Shown piece after piece: positions 1-7,110 of a stretch of DNA of 12,510 nucleotides. Every line of letters starts with the position of its first letter. Position 1 is the stretch's first letter. The DNA comes from an uncultured Eubacteriales bacterium (lineage in GTDB: Bacteria > Bacillota > Clostridia > Oscillospirales > Oscillospiraceae). The stretch lies in assembly GCA_900549885.1 (NCBI GenBank), contig URQA01000072.1, positions 1-12,510 on the forward strand, given 5' to 3'. Position numbers and translations under genes: made by a program. Under the pieces are notes generated by a model. That model was not told where the DNA came from, made no database searches, and was given only the letters and a program-made list of their open reading frames with translations.

Positions 1-45
1 CTCCCTGCCGCACCAACACTTTGTTCGTAAGAGGATGATGCTATT

Positions 46-861
46 ATGCACGCCTGTCCGGAACCGGATGTCCCCTATGATGCCCCCCGGCGCTCCCGCT
101 CCGCCCGGCGGCGGAGAAAACGCCGAAGCCTCCTGCCCAAGCTGTTTGCCGCCGGCGTTCTGCTGGGTGCGGCCATCTTCTTTCTGCCCCGGATTTACAA
201 CGGGCTGTGGCCGGGCCATGACATTCCCCAGTCGCTGACCAATGAGCTGCAGACTCTAGCGGAGAGCCGGCCGGAGGCTCAGCCTCTGCTGGATCACCCC
301 GGCCGATACCCCGAAGCGCTGCTGGAACTGGCCGTCCGCAACCCGGAGGCGCTGGACTTCGTGCTGGGTTCCCTGCACAACTGGGTGGGGGCGGAGGAGA
401 ACATCGACTTCTACTACACCGATTTCTCCGGGGGCCTGGCCCAGTGCCGCAGGGCGCTGGAGAACGCCCTGGACAGCACTTGGGCCCTGGTGACGGACTG
501 CCCCGACTGCTACGACAGCCTGGCCCACATCGTCTATCCCCTGCGGTATATGGCCAGGGACGGGCAGGCGTTATCCTTGGCAGACTATGAGGAGCGGGTC
601 CGGGACATCTTCACTCAGGTGGCTCGGACGGACCACGCCCTGGAGGTGAACACCAACCGGGGGCAGGACCTGGAGGTCTGGCCGCAGGTACTGGGCTGGT
701 TCCGGGACTGCGGGGGCCGGTATGTCACCATCGGCTCCGATGCCCACCGGCCCCAGGATGTGGCGGCGGGCATCCGGGAGGGGACGGAACTGGTGCGCCA
801 GGCGGGCTTTGCGGGCGTGACCACCTACGTCCGCCGTAGGCCGGTGATCCACCCCTTCTGA
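46..861 (+). CDS. Hybrid ORF: membrane-anchored C39-peptidase-type N-terminus joined to C-terminal part of a PHP-family (histidinol-phosphatase-like) protein
   Basis: The frame encodes 271 residues. Residues 1-28 are Arg/Lys-rich, about 29-50 form one hydrophobic segment, and 60-106 (RYPEALLELAVRNPEALDFVLG) resemble the stalk that precedes the peptidase domain in membrane-anchored C39-like proteins of Clostridia. From about residue 105 the sequence instead matches the second half of PHP phosphoesterases of the HisK type: GSLHN (H111), LAHIVYPLRYM (H161), EVNTNRG, then GSDAHRPQDV (D232, H234). The PHP N-terminal half, with its HxH metal motif and other metal ligands, is missing, and so is any peptidase domain, so neither activity is expected from this product. 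GAGGA at 31-35 precedes the ATG by 10 nt. The amidohydrolase starts 21 nt after the stop. The PHP part is probably the tail of a real gene co-transcribed with it; the N-terminus probably belongs elsewhere. Confidence 0.75.
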   Translation: MHACPEPDVPYDAPRRSRSARRRRKRRSLLPKLFAAGVLLGAAIFFLPRIYNGLWPGHDIPQSLTNELQTLAESRPEAQPLLDHPGRYPEALLELAVRNPEALDFVLGSLHNWVGAEENIDFYYTDFSGGLAQCRRALENALDSTWALVTDCPDCYDSLAHIVYPLRYMARDGQALSLADYEERVRDIFTQVARTDHALEVNTNRGQDLEVWPQVLGWFRDCGGRYVTIGSDAHRPQDVAAGIREGTELVRQAGFAGVTTYVRRRPVIHPF

Positions 862-882
862 GGGAGGAGAGGAGGAAGGACC

Positions 883-2046
883 ATGCTTATCAAAAATGGT
901 GTCATCCACACCATGGACGGCCCGGTGATTGACCGGGGCTATGTCTGGGTGGAGGGCAGCCGCATCGCCGGAGTGGGCGGCATGGATGCTCTGCCGCCGG
1001 AGGAACACTTCGGCCCGGTGGTGGACGTTCAGGAGGGGCATGTGCTCCCTGGCTTTTTGGATATCCACTGTCATCTGGGGATGATCGGCACCGCTGTGGG
1101 CTTCGAGGGGGAGGATGTCAATGAGGAGACTGCCCCCTGTACGCCCCAGCTGCGGGGGCTGGACGGTGTTAACCCCATGGACGAGGCGTTCGCGGAGGCC
1201 CGGCGGGCCGGGGTGACCTGTGTGGTCACCGGGCCGGGCAGCGCCAATGCCATCGGCGGCCAGATGGTGGCCCTCAAGACCCGGGGGACCATCGCCGACC
1301 AGATGACCCTGCGCGCCCCGGCGGCCATGAAATTCGCCCTGGGAGAGAATCCCAAGAGGATCCATGGAAAGGGCCGCCAGACGGCTCCTATGACCCGGAT
1401 GGCCACTGCCGCCCTCATCCGGGAGCAGCTGGCCAAGGCCCAGGAATATCAATATAAACAGGAAAAAGCGGAGCTGGAGGAACGGGACAAGCCTGATTTT
1501 GATGCCGGGCTGGAGGCCCTGATCCCAGTGCTGGCGGGGAGGGTGCCCGCCCACTTCCACGCCCACCGGGCGGATGATATCGCCACAGCAGTGCGTCTAT
1601 CCCGCGAGTTCGGCCTGGACCTGACCATCGTCCACGGTACCGAAGGGCGGCTCATTGCCGATTTTCTGGCCAAGGAGGGAGTGCCGGTGATCACCGGTCC
1701 CTTCCTCACCGACCGTTCCAAGCCAGAGCTGCGGGGGCTGGCCATGGAGAACGCGGCGGCGCTGGCTGCGGCGGGGGTGCGGGTGGCCATCTGCACCGAC
1801 CACCCGGAGACCCCTATCCAATACCTGCCCCTGTGCGCTGCCCTGGCCGCCCGGGCGGGGATGGACGAGGAGGAGGCTTTAGCCGCCATTACCATTAATG
1901 CCGCCTGCATGGCCGGGTTAGACGACCGGCTGGGTTCCCTCACCATCGGGAAGGATGCAGATGTGGTGGTTATGTCCGGCCACCCCTTTGACGTTAAAAG
2001 CCGGGTCCAGTATGTATGGATCGACGGCCAGGAGGTGCCGTTGTGA
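883..2046 (+). CDS. Amidohydrolase, imidazolonepropionase-like (COG1228 type)
   Basis: The 387-residue product is a metal-dependent amidohydrolase with the usual composite fold: a small beta-sandwich made from residues 1-55 and the C-terminal 350-387, around a TIM-barrel. The visible metal and active-site motifs are DIHCHLG (H62, H64), the FALGENPK stretch (151-158), HFHAHR (H226, H228), IVHG (H251) and the catalytic-type aspartate in CTDHPE (D306). GSLTIGKDADVVV near the end is the family's typical C-terminal signature. These features indicate hydrolysis of a cyclic amide or related C-N bond, but the substrate cannot be read from sequence. It is close to the imidazolonepropionase-like or Xaa-Pro dipeptidase-like group, not clearly HutI itself. 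GGAGG at 871-875 sits 7 nt before the ATG. Its stop overlaps the GTG start of the fumarase alpha gene, so the two are translationally coupled. Probably cytoplasmic, as no signal peptide is seen. Confidence 0.9.
   Translation: MLIKNGVIHTMDGPVIDRGYVWVEGSRIAGVGGMDALPPEEHFGPVVDVQEGHVLPGFLDIHCHLGMIGTAVGFEGEDVNEETAPCTPQLRGLDGVNPMDEAFAEARRAGVTCVVTGPGSANAIGGQMVALKTRGTIADQMTLRAPAAMKFALGENPKRIHGKGRQTAPMTRMATAALIREQLAKAQEYQYKQEKAELEERDKPDFDAGLEALIPVLAGRVPAHFHAHRADDIATAVRLSREFGLDLTIVHGTEGRLIADFLAKEGVPVITGPFLTDRSKPELRGLAMENAAALAAAGVRVAICTDHPETPIQYLPLCAALAARAGMDEEEALAAITINAACMAGLDDRLGSLTIGKDADVVVMSGHPFDVKSRVQYVWIDGQEVPL
2029..2045 (+). promoter_or_regulatory. Ribosome binding site and GTG start of the fumarase alpha gene
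   Basis: AGGAGGT lies inside the last codons of the amidohydrolase, about 7 nt before GTG at 2043. That GTG overlaps the amidohydrolase TGA (2044-2046) as GTGA. This is a textbook coupled start. It argues against the in-frame ATG at 2016, which would add nine residues translated from the amidohydrolase tail and has no comparable Shine-Dalgarno. Confidence 0.85.
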
Positions 2047-2885
2047 GAGAAGTGACGTTCCAGCAGTTGTCCGACGCAGTCCGGGAGCTGTGCATCCAGG
2101 CCAACACCATTCTGCCCCAGGATCTGCGGGTGGCCATCTGCAAGGCTATGGAGACCGAGCAGTCCGGTGTGGGCCGGGCGATCTTGGGCGATCTGAGGGA
2201 GAACTATGAGTTCGCCCAGGCCAAGGGCCTGCCCATCTGCCAAGACACCGGCATGGCGGTGGTGTTTGTGGACTGGGGACAGGACTGCCATCTCACCGGG
2301 GGCAGCCTGGGGGACGCGGTGAATGACGGGGTGGCCCGGGGTTATGTGGACGGGCACCTGCGCCTGTCGGTGGTGGCCGACCCCCTGCGCCGGGGCAACA
2401 CCAACAACAATCCCCCCGCCATCCTCCATCTGCGCATGGTTCCCGGGGACCGGGTAGACCTCACCGTGGCCCCCAAAGGCTTTGGCAGCGAGAACATGTC
2501 CAGTTTGCGGATGTTCAACCCCTCTGTCACCCAGGAACAGGTGGAGGACCACATCGTGGACTGTGTGGCCAGGGCAGGCTCCAACCCCTGTCCTCCGGTG
2601 ATTGTGGGGGTGGGGCTGGGCGGCACCTCGGAGGTGGCAGCGGAGCTGGCCAAGCGGGCGCTACTGCGGCCGGTGGGGGAGCATCATCCCGACCCCTATT
2701 ATGCGGAGATGGAATCGCGCATCCTGGAGCGGGTCAACCGCCTAGGCATTGGCCCACAGGGACTGGGGGGGACCACAACCGCCCTTTGGGTGTCCATCTA
2801 CACCTGCGGCACCCACATCGCCGGGTTGCCCTGCGCGGTGAACCTGGGCTGCCATGTCACCCGCCACGCCCATAAGATCCTGTGA
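2043..2885 (+). CDS. Class I (Fe-S) fumarate hydratase / tartrate dehydratase-type alpha subunit
   Basis: From GTG 2043 the product is 280 residues, the normal size of the separate alpha subunit of two-subunit class I hydro-lyases (FumA N-terminal domain, TtdA). These use a [4Fe-4S] cluster to interconvert malate and fumarate, or dehydrate tartrate. Seen motifs: GLPICQDTGMAVVF (cluster Cys C66), GSENMSSLRM, GSNPCPPVIVGVGLGG (C183), the GIGPQGLGG substrate-loop signature, and a Cys-rich end (C255, C264, C270) followed by HVTRHA, which should supply the third ligand. All three cluster positions therefore look intact. A beta subunit is required for activity in this family but is absent downstream, where a hairpin and an opposing gene follow. 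Either it lies elsewhere, or the upstream amidohydrolase is a functional partner and the substrate is not fumarate. The alpha subunit call is firm; the exact substrate is not. Confidence 0.92.
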   Translation: MREVTFQQLSDAVRELCIQANTILPQDLRVAICKAMETEQSGVGRAILGDLRENYEFAQAKGLPICQDTGMAVVFVDWGQDCHLTGGSLGDAVNDGVARGYVDGHLRLSVVADPLRRGNTNNNPPAILHLRMVPGDRVDLTVAPKGFGSENMSSLRMFNPSVTQEQVEDHIVDCVARAGSNPCPPVIVGVGLGGTSEVAAELAKRALLRPVGEHHPDPYYAEMESRILERVNRLGIGPQGLGGTTTALWVSIYTCGTHIAGLPCAVNLGCHVTRHAHKIL

Positions 2886-2890
2886 CCATA

Positions 2891-2932
2891 TATCAAGAAG
2901 CCCCTCCTTGGGATAGGAGGGGCTTCTTGATA
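2891..2932. terminator. Bidirectional hairpin terminator between convergent genes
   Basis: Arms 2891-2908 and 2915-2932 are perfectly complementary over 18 bp with a 6-nt loop (TGGGAT). The stem begins 5 nt after the fumarase alpha stop and lies about 24 nt past the stop of the opposing DUF2461 gene, the place expected for a shared terminator. No U-tract follows on either strand beyond the TTCTT built into the stem, so termination efficiency is uncertain. Confidence 0.8.
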
Positions 2933-2955
2933 AGTTAGGGAAAAGCAAGAACTGG

Positions 2956-3639
2956 TCAGGGCCGTCCAGGGATCTCCCCATCCGCCCACAAGGTTGAGAA
3001 GTAGTCATAGTAGGGCATGAGGAAGGTGAAGCCGTCCACCAAGGTGTCCACCAGGGCAGGGGAGTAGAGTCCTTCGTCCAGGGGACGGGTACAGCCGATG
3101 GACAAGGATTTTTTGTTGTACCAATCGGTGAGTTTGGGATGAGGAGCCTGCTTTTTTCGAGCGTATTCTGGCCCCTCCAGGACAAAGATATCCTGCTTGT
3201 CCAAGCGGCTGGCCAGCTTCAGCAAGGGCTTGCAGTCCCGGTCCATCCGGGCGCGGTGCTGTTCCATGACCGCCGCTTTGGCGCACCAAAAACCCATGCC
3301 GTAGCTCCACTCGTCGGGCGTGATCTCGAACCACAGCGCCGGGCGGGCTCCCTCCTCCCCGCCGTCCCAGCGGAACAGGGTCAGCCATAGGTGGTCTTTA
3401 TAGGGTCCCCGGCCGAACAGCCGCCGGGCGTCCCGGTAGATGCGGGAGATCTTCAAGTTGAGCTGGCTTTTGGGGAAGCGTTCCAGCAGCTTGTCCTGCA
3501 CGTCGGCCCCCAGCTCCTTCATGGGCTGATACAGGTATTTGAGATAGTCCGGCTTGTGGGCTTCAAACCAGGTTTTTTCATTGTTGAACCGGATGCCCCA
3601 GAGAAACTCAATGGTCTCCGGTGAAAAGCCTTGAAACAT
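2956..3639 (-). CDS. DUF2461 / TIGR02453 family protein
   Basis: The 227-residue product is a full-length member of the DUF2461 family. It begins MFQGFSPETIEFLWGIRFNN and carries the NNEKTWFEAHKPDY motif (residues 19-32), RIYRDARRLFGRGPYKDHLW (66-85), an aromatic strand ALWFEITPDEWSYGMGFW, and the C-terminal acidic/aromatic end. The biochemical role of the family is not established; it is a soluble cytoplasmic protein without signal peptide or membrane segment. The start is fixed by AAGGAGT (complement of 3650-3656) about 10 nt upstream. It lies downstream of the VanW-family gene on the same strand, but a strong palindrome sits between them, so co-transcription is uncertain. No sign of truncation. 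Confidence 0.9.
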   Translation of the reverse strand: MFQGFSPETIEFLWGIRFNNEKTWFEAHKPDYLKYLYQPMKELGADVQDKLLERFPKSQLNLKISRIYRDARRLFGRGPYKDHLWLTLFRWDGGEEGARPALWFEITPDEWSYGMGFWCAKAAVMEQHRARMDRDCKPLLKLASRLDKQDIFVLEGPEYARKKQAPHPKLTDWYNKKSLSIGCTRPLDEGLYSPALVDTLVDGFTFLMPYYDYFSTLWADGEIPGRP

Positions 3640-3664
3640 GGGAAGATGTACTCCTTTGCGTGAC

Positions 3665-3698
3665 GGCGGGACAAACCAAAGCTTTGGTTTGTCCCGCC
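3665..3698. terminator. Perfect 34-bp palindrome, probable terminator of the VanW-family gene
   Basis: The two 17-nt halves (3665-3681 and 3682-3698) are exact reverse complements with no spacer; the RNA would close with a small loop around AAGCTT. It begins 17 nt past the VanW-family stop on the minus strand and ends upstream of the DUF2461 ribosome binding site. There is no T-run after it. It could instead be an intercistronic stabilising hairpin, or a dimer-binding site, since the DNA is perfectly two-fold symmetric. Confidence 0.6.
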
Positions 3699-3714
3699 AA
3701 TGTGATATATGGGG

Positions 3715-5502
3715 TCAGTCCAGGGGAATGCCAGAGGAGGAATCTGGAGAAATGGCGGGGTCGGGGGAGACTGCCTGAGAGGGCGCCTCGGAGGGCAGCT
3801 CTGAGGGTGGAGCGGATGGAGCCATAGAGGGGGTAGGAGATGGCTCCGGCGAAGGCTGGGTAGAAGGGCTGGGCTCCACCGAGGGATTGACGGCCGGAGC
3901 CAAGCCATACTGGGCCGCGTCCGCAGGGCTGACGGCGATGACTTTATCCCGATAGGCATAGGTGCTGGTGTTTTCAAACGTGCGGGAGATCAAAGTCCCA
4001 TCGCCATCATAGACACAGCGGTACACCTCATATTTATAGCCGGTATAGGCGCTGGTCACTGTTTTGGTTTCCCCGGCAGGCAGGGACTCGTCGATTTGGT
4101 AGACAGTGGAGTAGGGAGTGGAGGACAGCCGCCGGGTTTCCATCTCCACATAGCTGTCGTCCGCCTTGGTGCCGTAAAACACCACGATAAGGTTGGTGCC
4201 CTCGGTGTAGGCGCTGATGCGGATGGGATAGTCGGTGTTGTTTTTGAACTTGTAGTCGATGCTGCCCCAGGCCACGGTGGCGTCCAGCCCGTGGGGGACG
4301 TAAGTGACAGCGAAGCGGTGGTTGGTGCGGTAAACGACCTCCAGGTTGGAGTATAACGTACAATAGTACAGCGCTGAGGCCAGCTGGCAGATGCCGCCGC
4401 CCAGCTCCTGCTTGTCCAGGCCGCCCACATAGACGGTGGCGGGCTTGTAGCCCTTGGCGGCAGTGCGTTCGCCTACGATTTTATTATAAGAAAAGGTTTC
4501 GCCGGGCATCAGAATGGTGCCGTCCACCGCCGCGGCGGCCAGACGGATGTTGGTGCGCCGGTTTTCCGGACCGGACATATAGGTTTCCGACTCGGCCAGC
4601 TTATCCCGGTAGAGCAGTTCCTCCGACGCGTCCAAATCGGGCTGGAGGAAAATCAGGGGGATCGAGCAAGTCTGCCCGGGCTGGGTTTGATCCAGGATGG
4701 CCTGAGCCTCAGCGGCATCTACGCTGTGACCAACTACCGTGGGGGTTAACTTGCCATCCGCACCCACGGTGGACGATTGGGGAGCCACATAGACCAGCTG
4801 GCTGAGGATCTCGCCGGTAAGCTCGGCGGAGGGGGCCGTTTCAGGTGTGACGGTCAGAGTTTCCTGTCCGTCAGTGAGGGCATCGATTATGGCCTGAACC
4901 AGAGCCTCCTGGTCGACCTGCTGCCCGTCAGTACCCAGAGTAAGCTCCACCGACTCATCCGTAAGCGCATAGGTGAAGTCTACCGGGGCGACGTACAGCT
5001 CCTGGGCGATCTGGCCCACCAGAGACTCCACCCGGATCCGGCCCGCCTCGGTCAGCGCCAGGGCAGAGGCGGTATGCTGGCTGCCGTCTCCAAGGCCCAG
5101 CCAGAGCAGACCCAGCATGTAGAAGGGCTGGCTGTCCTTGGCGGCTAAAGCGCTGTCTATGGGAACGGAGGGGTCAGCTTCCAGCAGGTCCCCTTCCAGC
5201 CGGGCGGACTTACCATCGCCATAGGAGACCGTGAGGGAACGGCTGGACAGGTTCGACTCCAGCCGCTGTTCCAGCAGCCGAGCGGCGGCGTTGGCGTCCA
5301 AGCCGCTTAAGTCTACGCTCTGTCCGCCGGGCAGGCCGGTGACGGTGGTGCCGGGCAGCAGCAAGCCGTTGCCCTGAACCCAAGCGCACAGCCCAAAATA
5401 GCCGCCCGCGACAAGGGCCAAGACCGCCGCCACAACGGCGACAGCGATCGCAGGGCCTCTGAATCTCTTTTTCGCGAGCCGTTTGGGCGCGGGATCATTC
5501 AT
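3715..5502 (-). CDS. Membrane-anchored VanW-family protein with G5-like domain and Pro/Ser-rich tail
   Basis: The product is 595 residues from the chosen ATG. In order: a basic N-terminus, one membrane segment (about 17-41), an extracellular peptidoglycan-binding-4-type region (about 60-290), the VanW domain (about 295-445, with IRLAAAAVDGTILMPGETFSYN and LGGGICQLASALYYCTLYSNLE, whose LGGGICQ is the hallmark), a G5-like beta domain (about 465-525, starting IDESLPAGETKTVTSAYTGYK), then a 55-residue tail of Pro/Ser repeats. Proteins of this build act at the cell surface, probably in cell-wall binding or remodelling; their enzymatic role is unproven. An alternative ATG at 5532 has no ribosome binding site and would overlap the predicted transcription start, so 5502 is preferred. 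It is divergent from the MATE gene. The tail probably spans or contacts the wall; no LPXTG sorting motif is seen. Confidence 0.88.
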   Translation of the reverse strand: MNDPAPKRLAKKRFRGPAIAVAVVAAVLALVAGGYFGLCAWVQGNGLLLPGTTVTGLPGGQSVDLSGLDANAAARLLEQRLESNLSSRSLTVSYGDGKSARLEGDLLEADPSVPIDSALAAKDSQPFYMLGLLWLGLGDGSQHTASALALTEAGRIRVESLVGQIAQELYVAPVDFTYALTDESVELTLGTDGQQVDQEALVQAIIDALTDGQETLTVTPETAPSAELTGEILSQLVYVAPQSSTVGADGKLTPTVVGHSVDAAEAQAILDQTQPGQTCSIPLIFLQPDLDASEELLYRDKLAESETYMSGPENRRTNIRLAAAAVDGTILMPGETFSYNKIVGERTAAKGYKPATVYVGGLDKQELGGGICQLASALYYCTLYSNLEVVYRTNHRFAVTYVPHGLDATVAWGSIDYKFKNNTDYPIRISAYTEGTNLIVVFYGTKADDSYVEMETRRLSSTPYSTVYQIDESLPAGETKTVTSAYTGYKYEVYRCVYDGDGTLISRTFENTSTYAYRDKVIAVSPADAAQYGLAPAVNPSVEPSPSTQPSPEPSPTPSMAPSAPPSELPSEAPSQAVSPDPAISPDSSSGIPLD

Positions 5503-5516
5503 AGCTTGTACCTCCA
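5500..5516 (-). promoter_or_regulatory. Ribosome binding site deciding the VanW-family start
   Basis: Read on the minus strand, GGAGGT is followed by a 7-nt spacer and ATG (5502). The ATG ten codons upstream (5532) has only C/T- and GT-rich sequence before it, so the 595-residue start is chosen. Confidence 0.85.
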
Positions 5517-5538
5517 AATCAGAATTTGGCATACTGAA

Positions 5539-5567
5539 ATTCTACCACTCCACTGGGGGAAAGACAA
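5539..5567 (-). promoter_or_regulatory. Probable sigma-70-type promoter for the VanW-family gene
   Basis: On the minus strand TTGTCT (5562-5567) and TAGAAT (5539-5544) are spaced by exactly 17 nt. Transcription would start near 5532, about 30 nt before the chosen ATG. The -35 box matches consensus at 4 of 6 positions and the -10 at 5 of 6. Confidence 0.55.
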
Positions 5568-5630
5568 CTACAAAGCGGTTACAAATAGTTGCAAAATAGG
5601 TGGAATTTAAGGGAAAGCGGTCCAGGACTA

Positions 5631-5651
5631 CGGATGTGTACTTTACATCCG
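5631..5651. repeat. Inverted repeat overlapping the MATE promoter -35 box, possible operator
   Basis: CGGATGT (5631-5637) and ACATCCG (5645-5651) are perfect 7-bp inverted arms around a 7-nt spacer. The right half covers the -35 hexamer at 5642-5647. A dimeric repressor bound here would block RNA polymerase, the usual arrangement for drug-exporter genes. No regulator gene is in the window, so this is inference from position and symmetry. Confidence 0.45.
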
Positions 5652-5670
5652 AGAGGAATTGGTATATGAT
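5642..5670 (+). promoter_or_regulatory. Sigma-70-type promoter for the MATE exporter operon
   Basis: TTTACA (5642-5647) and TATGAT (5665-5670) are separated by 17 nt, each one mismatch from consensus, in an AT-rich patch within otherwise GC-rich DNA. The predicted start near 5677 leaves a leader of about 70 nt before the chosen ATG at 5750. Confidence 0.7.
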
Positions 5671-5749
5671 AAAATACATTGAACGGATCAGCTAGATATA
5701 CATCCCGTCCAGGCGGAGCGGCTTGGGCATAGAGAGGAACAAACCATCC

Positions 5750-7105
5750 ATGGCATTGACCGCGCAGCATGATCTGACTCGGGGCAGAGTGGGAAGCCAG
5801 CTTATCCACTACGCCCTTCCCGTGGTGGCGTCCAGCCTGCTCCAAGCAATCTACAGCATTGTAGATATGCTGGTGGTGAGCCAGCTTTTGGGAGAGACCG
5901 GGGCCTCCGGTGTAAGCAATGGTTCCCAGTGCATCACTCTGCTGACTCAGGTGGCCATTGGCTTGTCCAATGGGGGCAACATTTTGGTAGGACAGTACTT
6001 CGGAGCCAAGGACCAGGATAACCGGGAAGAAACGACCGGATCTTTCTTGGCTTTATTTGCCATCGTGGGTGCGGTGGTGTCTGTGATGGTGTGTCTGGCT
6101 GCCGGACCGTTTATGAGGCTTATGGGCGCGCCTGCCTTGGAGGAGGCCACCGATTATTTGGCTGCCGCCGGCTGGGGACTGTTTTTCGTCTACGGGTATA
6201 ACGCGCTGGCTTCGGTGCTGCGGGCTATGGGTAATTCACAGACGCCAATGCGGTGCGTGATGATATCGGTGGCCGTTAATGTAGGGTTAGATCTGTTATT
6301 TGTAGGGCCTTTGGGCTGGGGCACTGCGGGAGCTGCCTGGGCCACGGTGATCGCCCAGGCGATCAGCTTTGCCCTGTGCCTGGGCTATCTGCTGCGCCAT
6401 CGGGAATTTTTCTCCTTTGCCCGGGACCGGCTGCGCCTGCGCTGGAGAAAGATTCGGGTGATCCTCCGGCTGGGTATTCCCTGTGCGGTACAGATGACAG
6501 TGGCGGGGATCTCTTGGCTGGTGGTCACCTATCTCATCAACGACTACGGCGCGGTCATCTCCGCGGCCAACGCCTATTCCGGCAAGATCAAGGACCTGTC
6601 TGGCATGTTTATTTCCGCCATGTCTACCGCCGCGGCCTCCATGGTGGCCCAGAACCTGGGGGCGGGGCTGTATGACCGTGGAAAACAGGTGATGTACACG
6701 GCAATGCGCATGGCCCTTGCCATGGCGGCGGTGATTATCGTAGTAGTGGAACTGGCCGCCCCAGTGCTGGTGGGAGCGTTTACCGACGACCCCCAGGCCA
6801 TTCACTATGCGGTGCTCAACCTGCGGATAGAGATTTTGGGACAAGTGTTTTATGCCATTTTTCTGGTTTACCATGCCCTGATGCTGGGGGCGGGAGATAC
6901 TTGGTGGGTATTCCTGTCCTCCTTTGCCAACTGTATTGTGTTCCGGGTGGTACTTTCCATTCTGTTTGAGCGTTTCTGGGGTGTGGAGGGCATCTATGTG
7001 GCTTGTGCCATTGCTCCGTGCATCTCTGTGCCTGTGGGCATGTATTACACCTGGTCCAACCGCTGGCGCAAATCACTGGCGCAACCTGTCAAAGAGGAGA
7101 ACTGA
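5750..7105 (+). CDS. MATE-family multidrug efflux transporter
   Basis: The 451-residue product has the length and about 12 hydrophobic segments of MATE exporters, which drive drugs or metabolites out of the cell using Na+ or H+ gradients. Seen hallmarks are the opening HDLTRGRVGSQLIHYALPVV, the first-helix stretch LLQAIYSIVDMLVVSQLLG, GQYFGAKD (81-88), VLRAMGNSQTPMR (156-168), LLFVGPLGWGTAGAAWAT, and in the second half AQNLGAG (300-306) and LGAGDTW (379-385). These repeat the family's two six-helix bundles, so it appears complete. A TTG at 5723 would add nine residues (MGIERNKPS) but has a weak ribosome site; ATG 5750 fits the usual family N-terminus, although its AGAGG is about 12 nt away. 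The XpaC-like gene begins 5 nt after its stop, so they are probably co-transcribed. Substrate unknown. Confidence 0.92.
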   Translation: MALTAQHDLTRGRVGSQLIHYALPVVASSLLQAIYSIVDMLVVSQLLGETGASGVSNGSQCITLLTQVAIGLSNGGNILVGQYFGAKDQDNREETTGSFLALFAIVGAVVSVMVCLAAGPFMRLMGAPALEEATDYLAAAGWGLFFVYGYNALASVLRAMGNSQTPMRCVMISVAVNVGLDLLFVGPLGWGTAGAAWATVIAQAISFALCLGYLLRHREFFSFARDRLRLRWRKIRVILRLGIPCAVQMTVAGISWLVVTYLINDYGAVISAANAYSGKIKDLSGMFISAMSTAAASMVAQNLGAGLYDRGKQVMYTAMRMALAMAAVIIVVVELAAPVLVGAFTDDPQAIHYAVLNLRIEILGQVFYAIFLVYHALMLGAGDTWWVFLSSFANCIVFRVVLSILFERFWGVEGIYVACAIAPCISVPVGMYYTWSNRWRKSLAQPVKEEN

Positions 7106-7110
7106 ACGAT

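Noticed and set aside
571..1566. Long minus-strand ORF (331 residues) under the PHP fragment and amidohydrolase
   Set aside because: His/Pro/Gly/Arg-rich shadow of GC-rich coding sequence; crosses two well-supported plus-strand genes; no motif.
1449..2552. Minus-strand ORF (367 residues) under the amidohydrolase and fumarase genes
   Set aside because: Antisense shadow crossing a gene boundary, no ribosome site or recognisable domain.
7003..7110. Upstream extension of the XpaC-like gene
   Set aside because: It overlaps the MATE C-terminus and lacks a better ribosome site than ATG 7111.
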